Assembly: GCA_018398765.1 (NCBI GenBank)
Contig: JAHBMJ010005835.1
Span: forward strand, 1 to 63,723
DNA: 63,723 bases
Direction of reading: 5' to 3'
From: Chromera velia
Taxonomy: Eukaryota > Sar > Chromeraceae
A program made the position numbers and the translations under genes. The first letter of the stretch is position 1, and each line of letters begins with the position of its first letter. Positions 1 to 15,625 of the stretch are shown here, piece by piece. A model generated the notes under the pieces. The model did no database searches and had not been told where the DNA came from. It worked only from the letters and a program-made list of their open reading frames with translations.

Positions 1-1899
1 CCAGGTCCTAGAAATCTGGCTTAGATGGTCATCAAACCTTCTAGGAAGCGAAAAAAAAAATCTAGAAAAAATGAGGTCTCCAAATGAAAAATGTGAATTT
101 TTCACAACAGGTTCAAAAATGTTGCTTAAGCCACCCTAGTTGTACGAAGCTTTTTTTACTTTCATTCAATGCCATATGATGGGAGATTTACTACAAAAAA
201 AATCAGCTTCTGGTGTGGCCTATTTCTTAAGCTATGATAAATCTTGTATTTGAAAGAATTACTGAACAACCGGTAGCTCTCTTCTTCACTCACCCCCTAG
301 CTCACCCCCCCACACAAAATGATAATGGAGGACAAAAAAGAGGAAGAAGAGAAAGAAGAAGAGGAGAAAGAAGAGGAGAGAGCAGGCTCCTTATAGACTT
401 TGTTTCACTCGAAGTCCAACTTGAAAGTCGACCTCAGTATGTCGTCTTTCTTCCCGAGAAACTCTTCTGGTTTGATGCAGGCTGGTTGGGGCGGAGGGGA
501 GGCTTTGGCTTTGGCTTTTAATTTGGGTTTGGCTTTGAAGAATAAGAGAAATATGAACAGAGTCGGACAGGTGCGACTCCTAACCTCAGACCCTCTTCTT
601 TTGACTGACCCGGCTTGATTCATGATGTCCATCCAGACTAGCTTGTCTTTTCATACCTTCCTGAGCCACCTGCAAGGATCTACATGGCGAGTACAAGTAG
701 TGTCTCCGTCTTCAGATCTAAAAGAAGGCTCTCCCTGCTCTTCAACAACTCTTCTTTTATTTGCTGGCATTTGTTTGAAGCCGTCTATCTGAATAGGGCC
801 CCGGTTTGTGAAATTGAAAAATGATTAACTGCAGTGACCGGTATACAGGACCGGTATGACTGACAAGTCGCAAACGAAGGGGTGAACGCCCCTAGGAAAG
901 CTGCAATTCCTTCTACAGACGAACTTCAAACCCTCTGGAAGTATCAAATGCAACGAGAAGCCATGGTATGACAGAAAGTCAAATACAGATCTGTATATGA
1001 GCATGCAAACTTGACGAAGCATTAGCAGACGGAAGTGATGAATGGTTCCACTCTCCGAATGGTTCCACTCTCTAAAGCAAAACAGCAAATCGAATGATCA
1101 AACCAATTGCACTCTTACTGACCAAGATAGATCGAGCCCACAAATCGTAAAGAGCACCCGGCATTAGGTTTCAAAAGTCCTTACCTAGAACCGAGAGGGA
1201 AAGTGTTAACGTACCTTCGCATATGCGTGTTCTCATGTGTGTGCCGTTTCTGCTTCTCTTCATCATATGAAAAAGAATCTGCGTACAGCACTGCGTTGGT
1301 ATGCATCCTCGGATTGCTAATAAATTAAGGTCGAGGAAGCTGTTTCCTCCCGGCAAACCGTTTGGCATTGTGCCATTGCTATATAAACGGACTCAGTCTG
1401 CTTATTCAGCTTCTTGACTCAAACCTGTTGTTCTGGTCTTTTTACCCTTGTCCGCTCCGCGTTGCTATATATTGCTATGCGTGTATATGCACCCGTTTTT
1501 GTTATATAAGGCAGCCTATAAAACAGTTCTCATGCTGCAAAGAGAAGAGGTACTCATGTTCCAATGGACTTGATTTCATGTAGCGCATGCATGCGTTGTC
1601 GAACGTGCGTTCAGTAACCTCTGTATACATGTAGCCGATTTTAAATTTTTCTCAAAAATCGGCTGATTGGATTTATTCCGCGCACCGCGGCCCGGCAACA
1701 CGTGCGTTAACTTAATTGGGGCCGCGGGGAGCCGCAGGAGCGGGGCAGCAACGCGTTGCATGGCCATAACGCTAACACTTTTCACCCAATTCCATTCAAT
1801 CAGGTGCAAAACAGGTGCATCTGGTGCAAAACAGGTGCATCTGGTGCAACTTCTTGGTTTGCATCTTTTCTGAGGTGCATCTTTTCCAAGCCCTATTTA

Positions 1900-1900
<1 letters not shown>
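1..1900. other. No gene recognised
   Basis: I see no coding region with protein-like composition here. The short open frames overlap one another on both strands and look like chance. The stretch is of ordinary complexity, and at 1797-1850 a short direct repeat (caggtgcaaaa / caggtgcatctggtg) occurs two to three times in tandem. Confidence 0.5.
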
Positions 1901-2545
<645 letters not shown>

Positions 2546-3540
2546 ACCAGCTAGATACTCTCTAAACTTGGTACAAGGAATATATGGATCATGTTTATGT
2601 AAGATTATCAACCATAAAAGTGGTAAGCGCAAACAGAAAGGATACAGTTTGAGTAAACTGGAGACGGACCGAGAACGAAACGAGAGTATTCGATCAATCA
2701 AACGAGTCAGTCGAGTAGCAGAGAAGAGGAGAGGTATGCGCCACTGTGTATGCCTGTCTGCTTCTAAAAATGCTTGCGAGTCTGCTACTTGAGGTGCCAA
2801 CTCTGTAGAACAAAATTGTGAAGGTGGAGACTGGCTGCGACAGCGGCCGCTGCTGTTCTCAAACGTGAACGGCAACCAGGCTCTGCTACCATGTTATGTA
2901 CCAGCTAAACACTCTCTAGATTTGGTACAAGGAATATACGGATCTAGATACGGATCGTGTTTACGTGAGACTGTCAAGCAAGAAGCTAAGTCTAATTCCA
3001 TCGATCAGCTGGACAAAACAGTAACGGGGAATACACTGCTGAGCAAGAAATATTCAGTGGGATACTGTGGATGGAATAGTTACCGTTGCCCCCGCGCTAC
3101 CCAGATGGGACATACTGTGGTCACCGTTGGATCTGTGTAGGACGGTCTAGGCCGGGATACAACACAGATTCCCTTTCTTTTCTCTTAGATTTTTTTGTGT
3201 TTCCTTATCCTGTGAAGTCTTTCACAACCCTCCAAATCTAAGGAAACTGCCGTTTTGAGTGTGAGAAAGAGACTGGCGAGAGGCGGGCACTGGATTCGAT
3301 AGGGAGACAACTGTCAGCTGATAGTGTCTGGGAGGTTGGAGCGGGTTAATTGCGCGTAAGTGGGCTCAGTCAATGCCCAATAGTTGGACGGCAACTGAGA
3401 AGGAGACAGTGTGGCAGCGTCCACATACTCGTGAGAAAGAGTAGGGTTCTTTGGGTCGCCACAGATCAAACTACAGGCTTTTATCTCTTCTTGCCATGGC
3501 TTCTATAGGACGGTGAATGATTTCAAATTTGAGATCGGGA

Positions 3541-4435
3541 TCAATGGTCAATGGACAGAGGATCAGCTTTGAGCGGTCTCCCCGGGACTCTAACCATCGG
3601 GATCTGAGTCAACTCTGAGGGCTTCGATGGGTTAGCAGGCTTCAAAGAGCAGATGGCGGCCTTAGATGATTTTGAGTTCGAGTTCGACTTACCAAAGTGG
3701 TGTGAAGCAGAAGCAGTGAGGGTGAGCATAGAACCATCTGGGTTCACCTCATCTATGTTTGTAGCCACAGTGGTTGCACGACGCTCCTTCTTCCGCCTTT
3801 GTCTTTCTGCCTTCGGCACGGTAGACAAGGCGACCGGCATATTCTCCCGGATCGTGCGATCGGGATTGGCATCACAACGCCTGGACTGGGAGGGTTGAAG
3901 TGAAGGGGACTGGTGTTGCGCAGTAGCTTCTATGAAGGAAAGACCACGCTGAACACGGGGAGAGGAGTGAGATGGGTCCAAAGGAAGAGACTGTATGAGT
4001 GGAGGCGCACTGCCAGATCGAAGGTTGCTGCAGAGACACAGGGGCGGGGAGGAGTGGGGGCTTTTGCGTAGGGGTTGATGAAGTTACTGCAGAATCAATA
4101 AAAGAATGAGTGGGCACTGTACAAAGTGATAGGTTGTTCTTTACTTTGGTAACACTGCCCGAACCACGCTTTCTATGACGCTTTTGAAGCCGGTGTACTT
4201 CTGAAACAAGTCGATTGCGGGAGGCAAGAGACAGAAAATTCTTGGCAGCAGTGGTAAGAGAGGCGTAGCAGGCCTCAGCGCCATGGATCTTCATCTTCAT
4301 GGCCTGATTGCACGCCTCAGCTGGTAAAGTTCTACCACAATGGTAGACACTTCGATAAACAAAGAAGACATTGGAAATAAAAGTGGCAAGCGCAAACAGA
4401 AAGGATATACTTTGAGTAAACTGGAGACGGACCAA
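3541..4435 (-). other. Array unit open frames (copy 1), function unknown
   Basis: Two overlapping minus-strand frames recur in every complete unit. The first (4435-3872, about 187 codons, opening at a TTG) holds a basic helix-like stretch (KNFLSLASRNRLVSEVHRL, then KRHRKRG) followed by Ser/Thr/Pro-rich sequence. The second (3981-3541, about 146 codons) is basic and Ser-rich (PKAERQRRKKERR) with a SNSNSKSSK tract. They overlap in different frames, so a frameshift or splice would be needed to join them. Differences between copies are mostly transitions, with no clear sign of codon-level constraint. They could be a gag-like product of a non-autonomous element, or simply conserved because the array is young. 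I recognise no family. Confidence 0.25.
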
Positions 4436-5302
4436 GAATAAAATGAGAGTATTCGATCAATCAAACAAGTCAGTTGAGTAGCAGAGAAAAAAAGAGATAC
4501 ACGCCACTGCGTATACCTGTCTGCTTCTAAAAATGTTTGCGAGTCTGCTGTTTGAGGCACGAACTCTGTAGAATAAAATTGTGAAGGTGGAGACTGGCTG
4601 CGATATGCAGTGGCCGCTGCTGTTCTCAAACGTGAACGGCAGCCAGGCTCTGCTACCATATTATATACCAGCTAAACACTCTCTAAACTTGGTACAAGGA
4701 ATATACGGATCTAGATACGGATCATGTTTACGTAAGACTGTTAAGCAAGAAGCTAGGTCTGATTCCATCGATCAGTTAGACAAAACAGTGATGGGGAATG
4801 CACTGCTGAGCCAGAAATATTCAATGAGATACTGTGGATGGAATAGTTGTCGTCGCCCCCGCGCTGCCTGGATGGGACATACCGTGGTCGCCGTTAGATC
4901 TGTGTGGGACGCTCTAGGCCGGAACACAACACAGATTCCCTTTCTTTTCTCTTAGATTTTTCTGTGCTTCCCTATCCTTTGAAGTCTTTCACAACCCTCC
5001 AAATCTAAGGAAACTGCTATTTTGAGTGCGAGAAAGAGACTGACGAGAGGCAAACACTGGATTAAATAGGGAGACAACTGTCAGCTGATAGTATCTGGGG
5101 GGTTAGAGCAGGTTGTGTGTGGGTAGGCTCAGTTAATGCCCAATAGTTAGACGGTAACTGAGAGGGAGACAGTGTGGCAGCGTCCACGTACTGATGACGA
5201 AGAGTAGGGTTCTTTGAGTCGCCACAGATCAAACTACAGGCTTCTATCAGATTCTCTTCTTGGCTTCTAGGATGGCGAATGACTTCAAATTTGAGATCGG
5301 GA

Positions 5303-6197
5303 TCAACGGTCAATGGACAGGGGATCAGCTTTGAATGGTCCCCCTAGGACTCTAACCATCGGGATCTGAGTCAACTCCGAGGGCTTCGATGGGTTAGCAG
5401 GCTTCAAAGAGCAGGTGACGACCTTAGATGATTTTGAGTTCGAGTTTAACTTGCTAAAGTAGTATAAAATAGAAGCAGTGAGGGTGAGCATAAAACCATC
5501 TAGGTTCACCTCATTTGTGCATACAGCCACAGTGGTTGTACGACGCTCCTTCTTCTGCCTTTGTCTTTCCGCCTTCGGCACAGTAGACAAGGCGACCGGC
5601 ATATTCTGCCGGATCGTGCGATCGGGATTGGTATTACAAGGACTGGACTGGGAGGGTTGAAGCGAAGGGGACTGGTGTTGCGCAGTGGCTTCTATGAAGG
5701 AAAGACCACGCTGAACACGGAGAGAGGAGTGAGGTGGGTCCAAAGGAAGAGACTGTATGAGTGGAGGCGCACTGCCAGATCGAAGGTTGCTGCAGAGACA
5801 CAGGGGCGGGGAGGAGTGGGGGCTTTTGCGTAGAGGTTGATGAAGTTACTGCAGAATCAATAAAAGAATTAGTGGGCACTGTACAAAGTGATAGATTGTT
5901 CTTTACCTTGGTGACACTGCCCGAACCACGCTTTCCATGACGCTTTTGAAGCCGGTGTACTTCTGAAACAAGTCGATTGCGGGAGGCGAGAGACAGAAAA
6001 TTCTTGGCAGCAGTGGTAAGAGAGGCGTAGCAGGCTTCAGCGCCATGGATCTTCGTCTTCATGGCCTGATTGCACGCCTCAGCTGGTAAAGTTCTACCAC
6101 AATGGTAGACACTTCGATAAACAAAGAAGACATTGGAAATAAAAGTGGCAAGCGCAAACAGAAAGGATATAGTTTGAGTAAACTGGAGATGGACCAA
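5303..6197 (-). other. Array unit open frames (copy 2), function unknown
   Basis: This is the counterpart of 3541-4435, offset by 1762 bp, with the same two overlapping minus-strand frames (6197-5634 and 5743-5303). Lengths are identical (187 and 146 codons) and substitutions are scattered (for example HRKRG to HGKRG, and HHFGKSNSNS to YYFSKLNSNS). Equal length with no indels is the main argument that the frames are more than chance. The third and later copies carry indels that break or shorten them. Confidence 0.25.
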
Positions 6198-9100
6198 GAA
6201 TAAAACGAGAGTATTCGATCAATCAAACGAGTCAGTTGAGTAGCAGAGAAAAAAAGAGATACACGCCACTGCGTATACCTGTCTACTTCTAAAAATGTTT
6301 GCGAGTCTGCTGTTTGAGGCACGAACTCTGTAGAATAAAATTGTGAAGGTGGAGACTCGCTGCGACATGCAGTGGCCGCTGCTGTTCTCAAACGTGAACG
6401 GCAGCCAGGCTCTGCTACCATATTATATACCGGCTAAACACTCTCTAAACTTGGTACAAGGAATATACGGATCTAGATACGGATCATGTTTACGTGAGAC
6501 TGTTAAGCAAGAAGCTAGGTCTGATTCCATCGATCAGTTAGACAAAACAGTGACGGGGAATGCACTGCTGAGCCAGAAATATTCAATGAGATACTGTGGA
6601 TGGAATAGTTGTCGTCGCCCCCGCGCTGCCTGGATGGGACATACCGTGGTCACCGTTAGATCTGTGTGGGACGCTCTAGGCCGGAACACAACACAGATTC
6701 CCTTTCTTTTCTCTTAGATTTTTCTGTGCTTCCCTATCCTTTGAAGTCTTTCACAACCCTCCAAATCTAAGGAAACTGCTATTTTGAGTGCGAGAAAGAG
6801 ACTGGCGAGAGGCAAACACTAGATTCAATAGGGAGACAACTGTCAGCTGATAGTATCTGGGGGGTTAGAGCAGGTTGTGTGTGGGTAGGCTCAGTCAATG
6901 CCCAATAGTTAGATGGTAACTGAGAGGGAGACAGTGTGGTAGCGTCCACGTACTCACGACGAAGAGTAGGGTTCTTTAAGTTGCCACAGATCAAACTATA
7001 GGCTTCTATCAGATTCTCTTCTTGGCTTCTAAGACAGTGAATGACTTCAAATTTGAGATCGGGATCAACGGTCAATGGACAGGGGATCAGCTTTGAACGG
7101 TCCCCCTAGGACTCTAACCATTGGGATCTGAGTCAACTCCGAGGGCTTCGATGGGTTAGCAGGCTTCAAAGAGCAGGTGACGACCTTAGATGATTTTGAG
7201 TTCGAGTTTAACTTGCTAAAGTAGTGTAAAATAGAAGCAGTGAGGGTGAGCATAAAACCATCTAGGTTCACCTCATTTGTGCATACAGCCACAGTGGTTG
7301 TACGACGATCCTTCTTCCACCTTTGTCTTTCCGCCTTCGGCACAGTAGACAAGGCGACCGGCATATTCTGCCGGATCGTGCGATCGGGATTGGTATCACA
7401 AGGACTGGACTGGGAGGGTTGAAGCGAAGGGGACTGGTGTTGCGCAGTGGCTTCTATAAAGGAAAGACTATGCTAAACACGGAGAGAGGAGTGAGGTGGG
7501 TCCAAAGGAAGAGACTGTATGAGTGGAGGCCCAGATCGAAGGTTGCTGCGAAGACACAGAGGTGGGGAGGAGTGGGGGTTTTTTTATAGGGGTCGATGAA
7601 GTAACTGCAGAATCAATAAAAGAACGAGTAGGCACTGCAGAAAGTGATGGATTGTTCTTTGCCTTGGTGCCCGAACCACGCCTTCTGCGACGCTTTCGGA
7701 GCTGGTGTACTTCTAAAACAAGTCGATTGCGGTAGGCAAGAGATAAAAAATTCTTGGTAGCAGTCTACGGCAGCAGTGGTAAGAGAGGCATAGCAGGCTT
7801 CAGCGCCATGGATCTTCGTCTCCATGACCTGATTGCACGCCTCAGCTGGTAAAGTTCTGCCACAGTGGCAGACACTTCGACAAATAAAGAAGACATTGGA
7901 AATAAAAGTGGCAAGCGCAAACAGAAAGGATACACTTTGATAAACTGGAGACGGACCGAGAACGAAACAAGAGTATTCGATTAATCAAACGAGTCAATCA
8001 AGTAGCAGAAAAGAAGAGAGGTACGCGCCACTGTGTATGCCTGTCTGCTTCTAAAAATGCTGGCGAGTCTGCTGCTTGAGGTGCCAACTCTGCACAACAA
8101 AATTTTGAAGGTGGAGACTGGCTGCGACAGCGGCCGCTGCTGTGTCTCAAACGTGAACGGCAACCAGGCTCTGCTACCATGTTATGTACCAGCTAAACAC
8201 TCTCTAAACTTGGTACAAGGAATATGCGCATCTAGATATAGATTGTGTTCACGTGAAACTGTCAACCAAGAAGCTAGGTGTGATTCCATCGATCAGCTGG
8301 ATAAAACAGTGACGAGGAATGCACTGCTGAGCAAGAAATATTCAATGGGATACTGTGGATGGAATAGTTATCGTCGCCCCCGCGCTGCCTGGATGGGACA
8401 TGCCGTGGTCGCCGTTAGATCTGTGTGGGACGCTCTAGGCCTGAACACAACACAGNTTGAGTGCGAGAAAGAGACTGGCGAGAGGCGGGCACTGGATTCG
8501 ATGGGGAGACAACTGTCAGCTGATAGTGTCTGGGGGGTTGGAGCGGGTTAATTGTATGTAGGTGGGCTCAGTCAATGCCCAATAGTTGGACAGCAACTGA
8601 GAAGAAGACAGTGTGGCAGCGTCCACATACTCACGATGAAGAGTACGGTTCTTTGAGTCGCCACAGATCAAACTACAGGCTTCTATCTCTTCTTGCTATG
8701 GCTTCTAGGATGGCGAATGACTTCAAATTTGAGATCGGGATCAACGGTCAATAGACAGGGGATCAGTTTTGAACGGTCCCCCCAGGATTCTAACCATCGG
8801 GATCTGAGTCAACTCCGAGGGCTTCGATAGGTTAGCAGGCTTCAAAGGGCAGGTGGCAACCTTAGATGACTTTGAGTTCGAGTTTGACTTACCAAAGTGG
8901 TGTGAAGCAGCAGCAGTGAGGGTGAGTATGAAACCATCTGGGTTCACCTCATCTGTGCGTGCAGCCACAGTGGTTGTACGATGCTCCTTCTTCCGCCTTT
9001 GTTTTTCCACCTTCGGCATGGTAGACAAGGTGACCGGCATATTTTGCTGGATCGTGCGATCGGGATTAGCATCACAAGGACTGGACTAGAAGGGTTAAAG

Positions 9101-12100
9101 TGAAGGGGACTGGTGTTGTGCAATAGTTTCTATGAAGGAAAGACCACGCTAAACACGGGAAGAGGACTGAGGTGGGTCCAAAGGAAGAGACTGTGTGAGT
9201 GGAGGCGCAGATCGAAGGTTGCTGCAAAGATACAGAGGTGGGGAGGAGTGGGGGCTTTTGTGTAGGGGTCGATGAAGTAACTGCAGAATCAATAAAAGAA
9301 CGAGTGGGCACTGCAGAAAGTGATGGGTTGTTCTTCGTCTTAGCGCCCGAACCACGCTTTCTGCAACGCTTTCGGAGCTGGTATGCTTCTGAAACAAGTC
9401 GATTACGGGAGGCGAGAGACAGAAAATTCTTGGCAGCAGTGGTAAGAGAGGCATAGCAGGAGCGGGTTAATTGTGTGTAGGTGGGCTCAGTCAATGCCCA
9501 ATAGTTGGACGGTAACTGAAGGGGAGACAGTGTGGCAGCGTTCACGTACTTGTGATGAAGAGTAGGGTTCTTTGGGTCATGACAGATCAAACTACAGGCT
9601 TCTATCTCTTCTTAGCTTCTAGGACAATGAATGACTTCAAATTTGAGATCAGGATCAACAGTTAATGGACAGGAGATCAGCTTTGAGCGGATTCTAACCA
9701 TTGGGATCTGAGTCAACTCCGAGGGCTTCGATGGGTTAGCAGGCTTCAAAGAGCAGGTGACGACCTTAGATAATTTTGAGTTCGAGTTTAACTTGCTAAA
9801 GTAGTGTAAAATAGAAGCAGTGAGGGGGGGCACAGAACCATCTCGGTTCACCTTATCTGTGCGTGCAGCCATAGTGGTTGCACAACGCTCCTTCTTCTGC
9901 CTTTGTGTTTCCGTCTTCGGTATAGTAGATAAGGCAACCGGCATATTCTACCGGATCGTGCGATCGGGACTGATATCATAAGGACTAGACTAGGAGGGTT
10001 GAAGCGAAGGAGACTGGTGTTACGCAGTGGCTTCTATAAAGGAAAGACCATGCTGAATACGGGGAGAGGACTGAGATGGGTCCAAAGGAAGAGACTGTAT
10101 GATTGGAGGCCCAGATCGAAGGTTACTGCGAAGACACAGGGGCAAGGAGGATCAAATGGGGGCTTTTGCGTAGGGGTTGATGAAGTAACTGCAGAATCAA
10201 CAAAAGAACGAGTGGGCACTGCAGAAAGTGATGGGTTGTTCTTCGCCTTGGCGTCCGAACCATGCTTTTTGCGATGCTTTTGGAGCCGGTGTGCTTCTGA
10301 AACAAGTCGATTACGGGAGGCGAGAGACAGAAAATTCTTGGCAGCAGTGGTAAGAGAGGCGTCAGGCTTCAGCATCATGGATCTTTGTCTCCATGGCCTG
10401 ATTGTATGCCTCAGCTGGTAAAGTTCTGCCACAGCAGCAGACACTTCGACAAACAAAGAAGACATTAGAAATAAAAGTGGCAAGTGCAAACAGAAAGGAT
10501 ACACTTTGAGTAAACTGGAGATGGACCGAGAACGAAACGAGAGTATTCGATCAATCAAACGAGTCAGTTGAGTAGCAGAGAAGAAGAGAGATACGCGCCA
10601 CTGTGTATGCCTGTCTGCTTCTGAAAATGCTGGCGAGTCTGCTGCTTGAGGTGCAAACTCTGCACAACAAAATTCTGAAGGTGGAGACTGGCTGCAACAG
10701 CGGCCGCTGCTGTGTCTCAAACGTGAACGGCAACCAGGCTCTACTACCATGTTATGTACCAGCTAAACACTCTCTAAACTTGGTACAAAGAATATATGGA
10801 TTTAGATATAGATCGTGTTCACGTGAAACTGTCAACCAAGAAGCTAGGTCTGATTCTATCGATCAGCTGGACAAAACAGTGACGGGGAATGCACTGCTGA
10901 GCCAGAAATATTCAGTAGGATACTATAGATGGAATATTTGCCATGGGCCCCGCGCTGCCCAGATGGGACATGCCGTGGTCGCCGTTAGATCTGTATGGAA
11001 TACTCTAAGCCGGGATACAACACAGCTTCCCTTTCTTTTCTTTTAGATTTTTCTGTGCTTCCCTGTCCTGTGAAGTCTTTCACAACCCTCTAAATACAAG
11101 GAAACTGCCGTTTTAAGTGTGAAAAAGAGACTGGCGAAAGGTAGGCACTGGATTTGATAGGGAGACAACTGTCAGCTGATAGTGTCTGGGGGGTTGGAGC
11201 GGGTTAATTGTGTGTGGGTGGGCTTAGTCAATGCCCAATAGTTGGACGGTAACTGAAGGGGAGACAGTGTGGCAGCGTTCACGTACTCGTGATGAAGAGT
11301 AGGGTTCTTTGGGTCATGACAGATCAAACTATAGGCTTCTATCTCTTCTTAGCTTCTAGGACAATGAATGACTTCAAATTTAAAATCAGGATCAACGGTT
11401 AATGGACAGAAGATCAGCTTTGAGCGGACTCTAACCATCGGGATCTGAGTCAACTCCGAGGGCTTCGATGGGTTAGCAGGCTTTGAAGGGCAGGTGGCGA
11501 CCTTAGATGACTTTGAGTTCGAGTTCGACTTGCCAAAGTGGAGTAAAGCAGAAGCAGTGAGGGGGGGCACAGAACCATCTCGGTTCACCTCATCTGTGCG
11601 TATAGCCATAGTGGTTGTACAACGCTCCTTCTTCTGCCTTTGTCTTTCCGTCTTCGGCACAGTAGATAAGGCAACCGGCATATTCTACCGGATCGTGCGA
11701 TCGGGACTGACATCATAAGGACTAGACTAGGAGGGTTGAAGCGAAGGAGACTGGTGTTACGCAGTGGCTTCTATGAAGGAAAGACCATGCTGAATACGGG
11801 GAGAGGACTGAGGTGGGTCCAAAGGAAGAGACTGTGTGATTGGAGGCCCAGATCGAAGGTTACTGCGAAGACACAGGGGCAGGGAGGATCAAGTGGGGGC
11901 TTTTGCGTAGGGGTCGATGAAGTAACTGCAGAATCAACAAAAGAACGAGTGGGCACTGCAGAAAGTGATGGGTTGTTCTTCGCCTTGGCGTCCGAACCAT
12001 GCTTTCTGCGATGCTTTCGGAACCGGTGTGCTTCTGAAACAAGTCGATTACGGGAGGCGAGAGACAGAAAATTCTTGGCAGCAGTGGTAAGAGAGGCGTA

Positions 12101-12780
12101 GCAGGCTTCAGCATCATGGATCTTTGTCTCCATGGCCTGATTGCATGCCTCAGCTGGTAAAGTTCTACCACAGCAGCAGACACTTCGACAAACAAAGAAG
12201 ACATTAGAAATAAAAGTGGCAAGCGCAAACAGAAAGGATATACTTTGAGTAAACTAGAGACGGACCGAGAATCAAACGAGAGTGTTCAATCAATGAAACG
12301 AGTCAGTCGAGTAGCAGGGAAGAAGAGAAGTACACGCCACTGCGTATGCCTGTCTGCTTCTGAAAATGCTGGTGAGTCTGCTGCTTGAGGCGTGAACTCT
12401 GTAGAACAAAATTTTGAAGGTGGAGACTGGCTGCGACATGCAGTGGCCGCTGCTGTGTCTCAAACATGAACGGCAACCAGGCTCTGCTACCATGTTATGT
12501 ACCAGCTAAACACTCTCTAGACTTGGTATAAGGAATATACGGATCTAGATACAGATCGTGTTCACGTGAGACTGTCAACTAAGAAGCTAAGTCTAATTCC
12601 ATCGATCAGCTAGACAAAACAGTGATGGGGAATGCACTGCTGAGCCAGAAATCTTCAGTGGGATACTGTGGATGGAATAGTTGCCGTGGCCTCCGCGCTG
12701 CCCGGATAAGACATGCCGTAGTCGCCGTTAGATCTGTGTAGGACGCTTTAGGCGGGGACACAACACTCCCTCTCTCTCCT

Positions 12781-13506
12781 AGTCTTTCTCTCTCTCAGAA
12801 AAAAAAGAGAACTTGCATGATGGGATCCGAAACTCGAAACCTTCAGTTGAAAGTGTTAGGGAGATAACCAAGTTTAGATCCGAGTCTAGAATCTAGATAT
12901 TGCATATAGAGTAGATTTGAACTGAAATTTAGCCTGAAACGGTAAAACCGAATATACAATACTAACTTGAATATCGATCATCATCATTATATATATTATC
13001 GTCACGGGCCTATAAGTAGACGTCTAGCGTAGTCTAGCGTTAGGTGGCACTGCAACGCACAAAGCAGTTAATTTGTTGAATTTTATTTATTATGAAAGCA
13101 TGCAACATTTACATTTTTAATGCGTTAACTCAGGATGCGTATTTTAAAACTTTTTAAGAATCGGAGTCTTGAACGTCAGGCACAGAATGCAATATGGGAT
13201 TCATGATGGGAACGTTTTTTACTTTAAAGTATATATTTAAATTAAATGAAAGGAATTACTATGCATATTTACTACTAGTGGTAGTAGTATGAATTACGAG
13301 ATACCGTTAAAGCTGTACAACTAAACTGTCTTAGACTATTATTTAAACCATGCGAAGACCTGCTGTCATCTGATCATGCAATCGACAGTGTCATGGTGTC
13401 AGTGATAACTCAACTTTTCCGTAAAATAAAAAAAAGACGGGCAGGACCCATCGACCGCGCATGCATGAAATAGAGGGTTCATGCAGTCGAAGAACGTGGA
13501 CACATT
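12781..13506. other. AT-rich spacer, nothing recognised
   Basis: This is the spacer between the array and the 3' end of the SET gene. It is AT-richer than its neighbours, with no convincing open frame, RNA gene or repeat. The SET gene's minus-strand 3' UTR and polyadenylation signal must lie in its right part, but I cannot place them. Confidence 0.5.
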
Positions 13507-15016
13507 CTATGCTGGGGCACCGGTGTCAAAAGGGAGCACATTCCCGAGGGGTCCTTGGTAGTACCGGTGTCGTGAGATATTGACCATATCGGGCGGGATG
13601 TCTAATCCTTTCTCGCGTTGTTGAACCTGGGATTTGATGAGCTTCCGTCGGGCATTCAGAGCGGCAATGTTTCTCTTCAGAAGTCGTTTCTCCTGCACGG
13701 ATGAGGGGGGATGTTTACCTAAGTTAAAGTGCAGATGGACGTAAACGCAAAGTGGCAGGGAAAGACAGGCGAAGAAAGTATGGAAGAAGCGAAAGGGTGA
13801 ACGAAGAGAGAGAATGAGAGACAGAAAGCAAGCAAACAAGCAAGAATGACGGAATGCAAGAGAGAAAAGAAAGAAGGAATCAAGAAAGCAAGAATGAAGG
13901 GGGAAAAAGAGAAAAGACGGAAGGAAAAACAAAAGAAAAAACAGAAAACAGACAACTAGACCGCTAGACAAACAGCGAGAAAAGACAAGAAAAAAAGAGC
14001 AGGGAACGAATGAGAAGTCGCATTCTGACTGCACAAAAACAAAAGAGGGAACGTACAAGAAGTCTCATTCTGATTGCCATTCTCTGTCTCTTGGAGAGGA
14101 CCGAGAAGATGCTCTTGTTGTTGACCAGCTCTTCGTCTTCCTCGATGGACGTCGGGTAGCCCTTCAGAACTTCTTCCGCAGCCTCCACAATCACATCGAC
14201 AATCTGGATGAAAGCAAATTAAAGGGAGCAGAGGGAGGCGATTGGCTTCTTCAGAATAAGCAGACGGACAGACAGAGAGATCCACTTGCTCCTTCTCTTC
14301 TTTCACTCTCATTTCCACCCTCAGGTGGCATTGGCGAGACCCTAAGGTACACAAGAGTCGGTTGCAAAGTCTCTCTCGCAACTTTCATGGCGCAGATCTC
14401 AGTGCCTCACTTACTTTCTTCTTTCTCCCCACTGAATTTCTTTCAATCTTTTTTTCGATCTTTTCGATTTTTCTACCGCCGGAATGCGTATCAGACATCG
14501 GGTTGAGCCCAGACCGACCTACATTTACGCATAGAGTGGCAATAAGAAAGACCGAGCTAGATGGATTGGGATGCGAGGGAATAAGAAGAAAGGAGACAGC
14601 TGAACAAATATGAGAATGCTTAAGTCTGCTCTCATCGAAACATTCTGCAACAGGCACGCCAGGGTCCATTTCTCGCCATGCACTCTGGTCGTGAACCTCG
14701 TCCGTGCATGCAGAGAGACGACCGACCAACGGCAAATGGCAGCGAGGGAAACAGCGAGGGAGAGAGAGAGAGAGAAGCAGGAAGGGATGGTCTCAGATAG
14801 AGGGCAGACAGAAACGAAGAGGACATCAACGACAAACAAAAAGGCGTTCCGCAATCGCCCTCCCTTCGCCTACCTCATTTTCGAGTCTCTCGGTTGTAAC
14901 CCTTGTGAAATCCAGAGTGAAAAGGTCTCTGGCGCCCAGCTCTTTCAGGGTCTCCTCGTCAATCAACAGAAGCCGAAGATATTCGATCATCTCTGATGAG
15001 TATCTGCACACGCACC

Positions 15017-15055
<39 letters not shown>

Positions 15056-15164
15056 GCAGACACACACATGCACGCACACGCACACACATACATACATACA
15101 TGCACACAGATGTACACACATGCACACACACGCATACATACATGCACACACACGCATACACACA

Positions 15165-15200
<36 letters not shown>

Positions 15201-15247
15201 TAGAGAGAGAGACAGAGAGAGAGAGAAAGAGAGAGAGAGTGAGAGAC

Positions 15248-15296
<49 letters not shown>

Positions 15297-15525
15297 CACA
15301 GAGAGAGACACAGAGAGAGACAGAGAGAGAGACAGAGAGAGAGACAGAGAGAGAGACAGAGAGAGAGACAGGGAGAGAGACAGGGAGAGAGACAGGGAGA
15401 GAGACAGGGAGAGAGACAGGGAGAGAGACAGGGAGAGAGACAGAGAGAGAGACAGAGAGAGAGACAGAGAGAGAGACAGAGAGAGAGACAGAGAGAGAGA
15501 CAGAGAGAGAGTCAGAGAGAGAGAC

Positions 15526-15572
<47 letters not shown>

Positions 15573-15585
15573 GGAGAGAGAGAGA

Positions 15586-15625
<40 letters not shown>
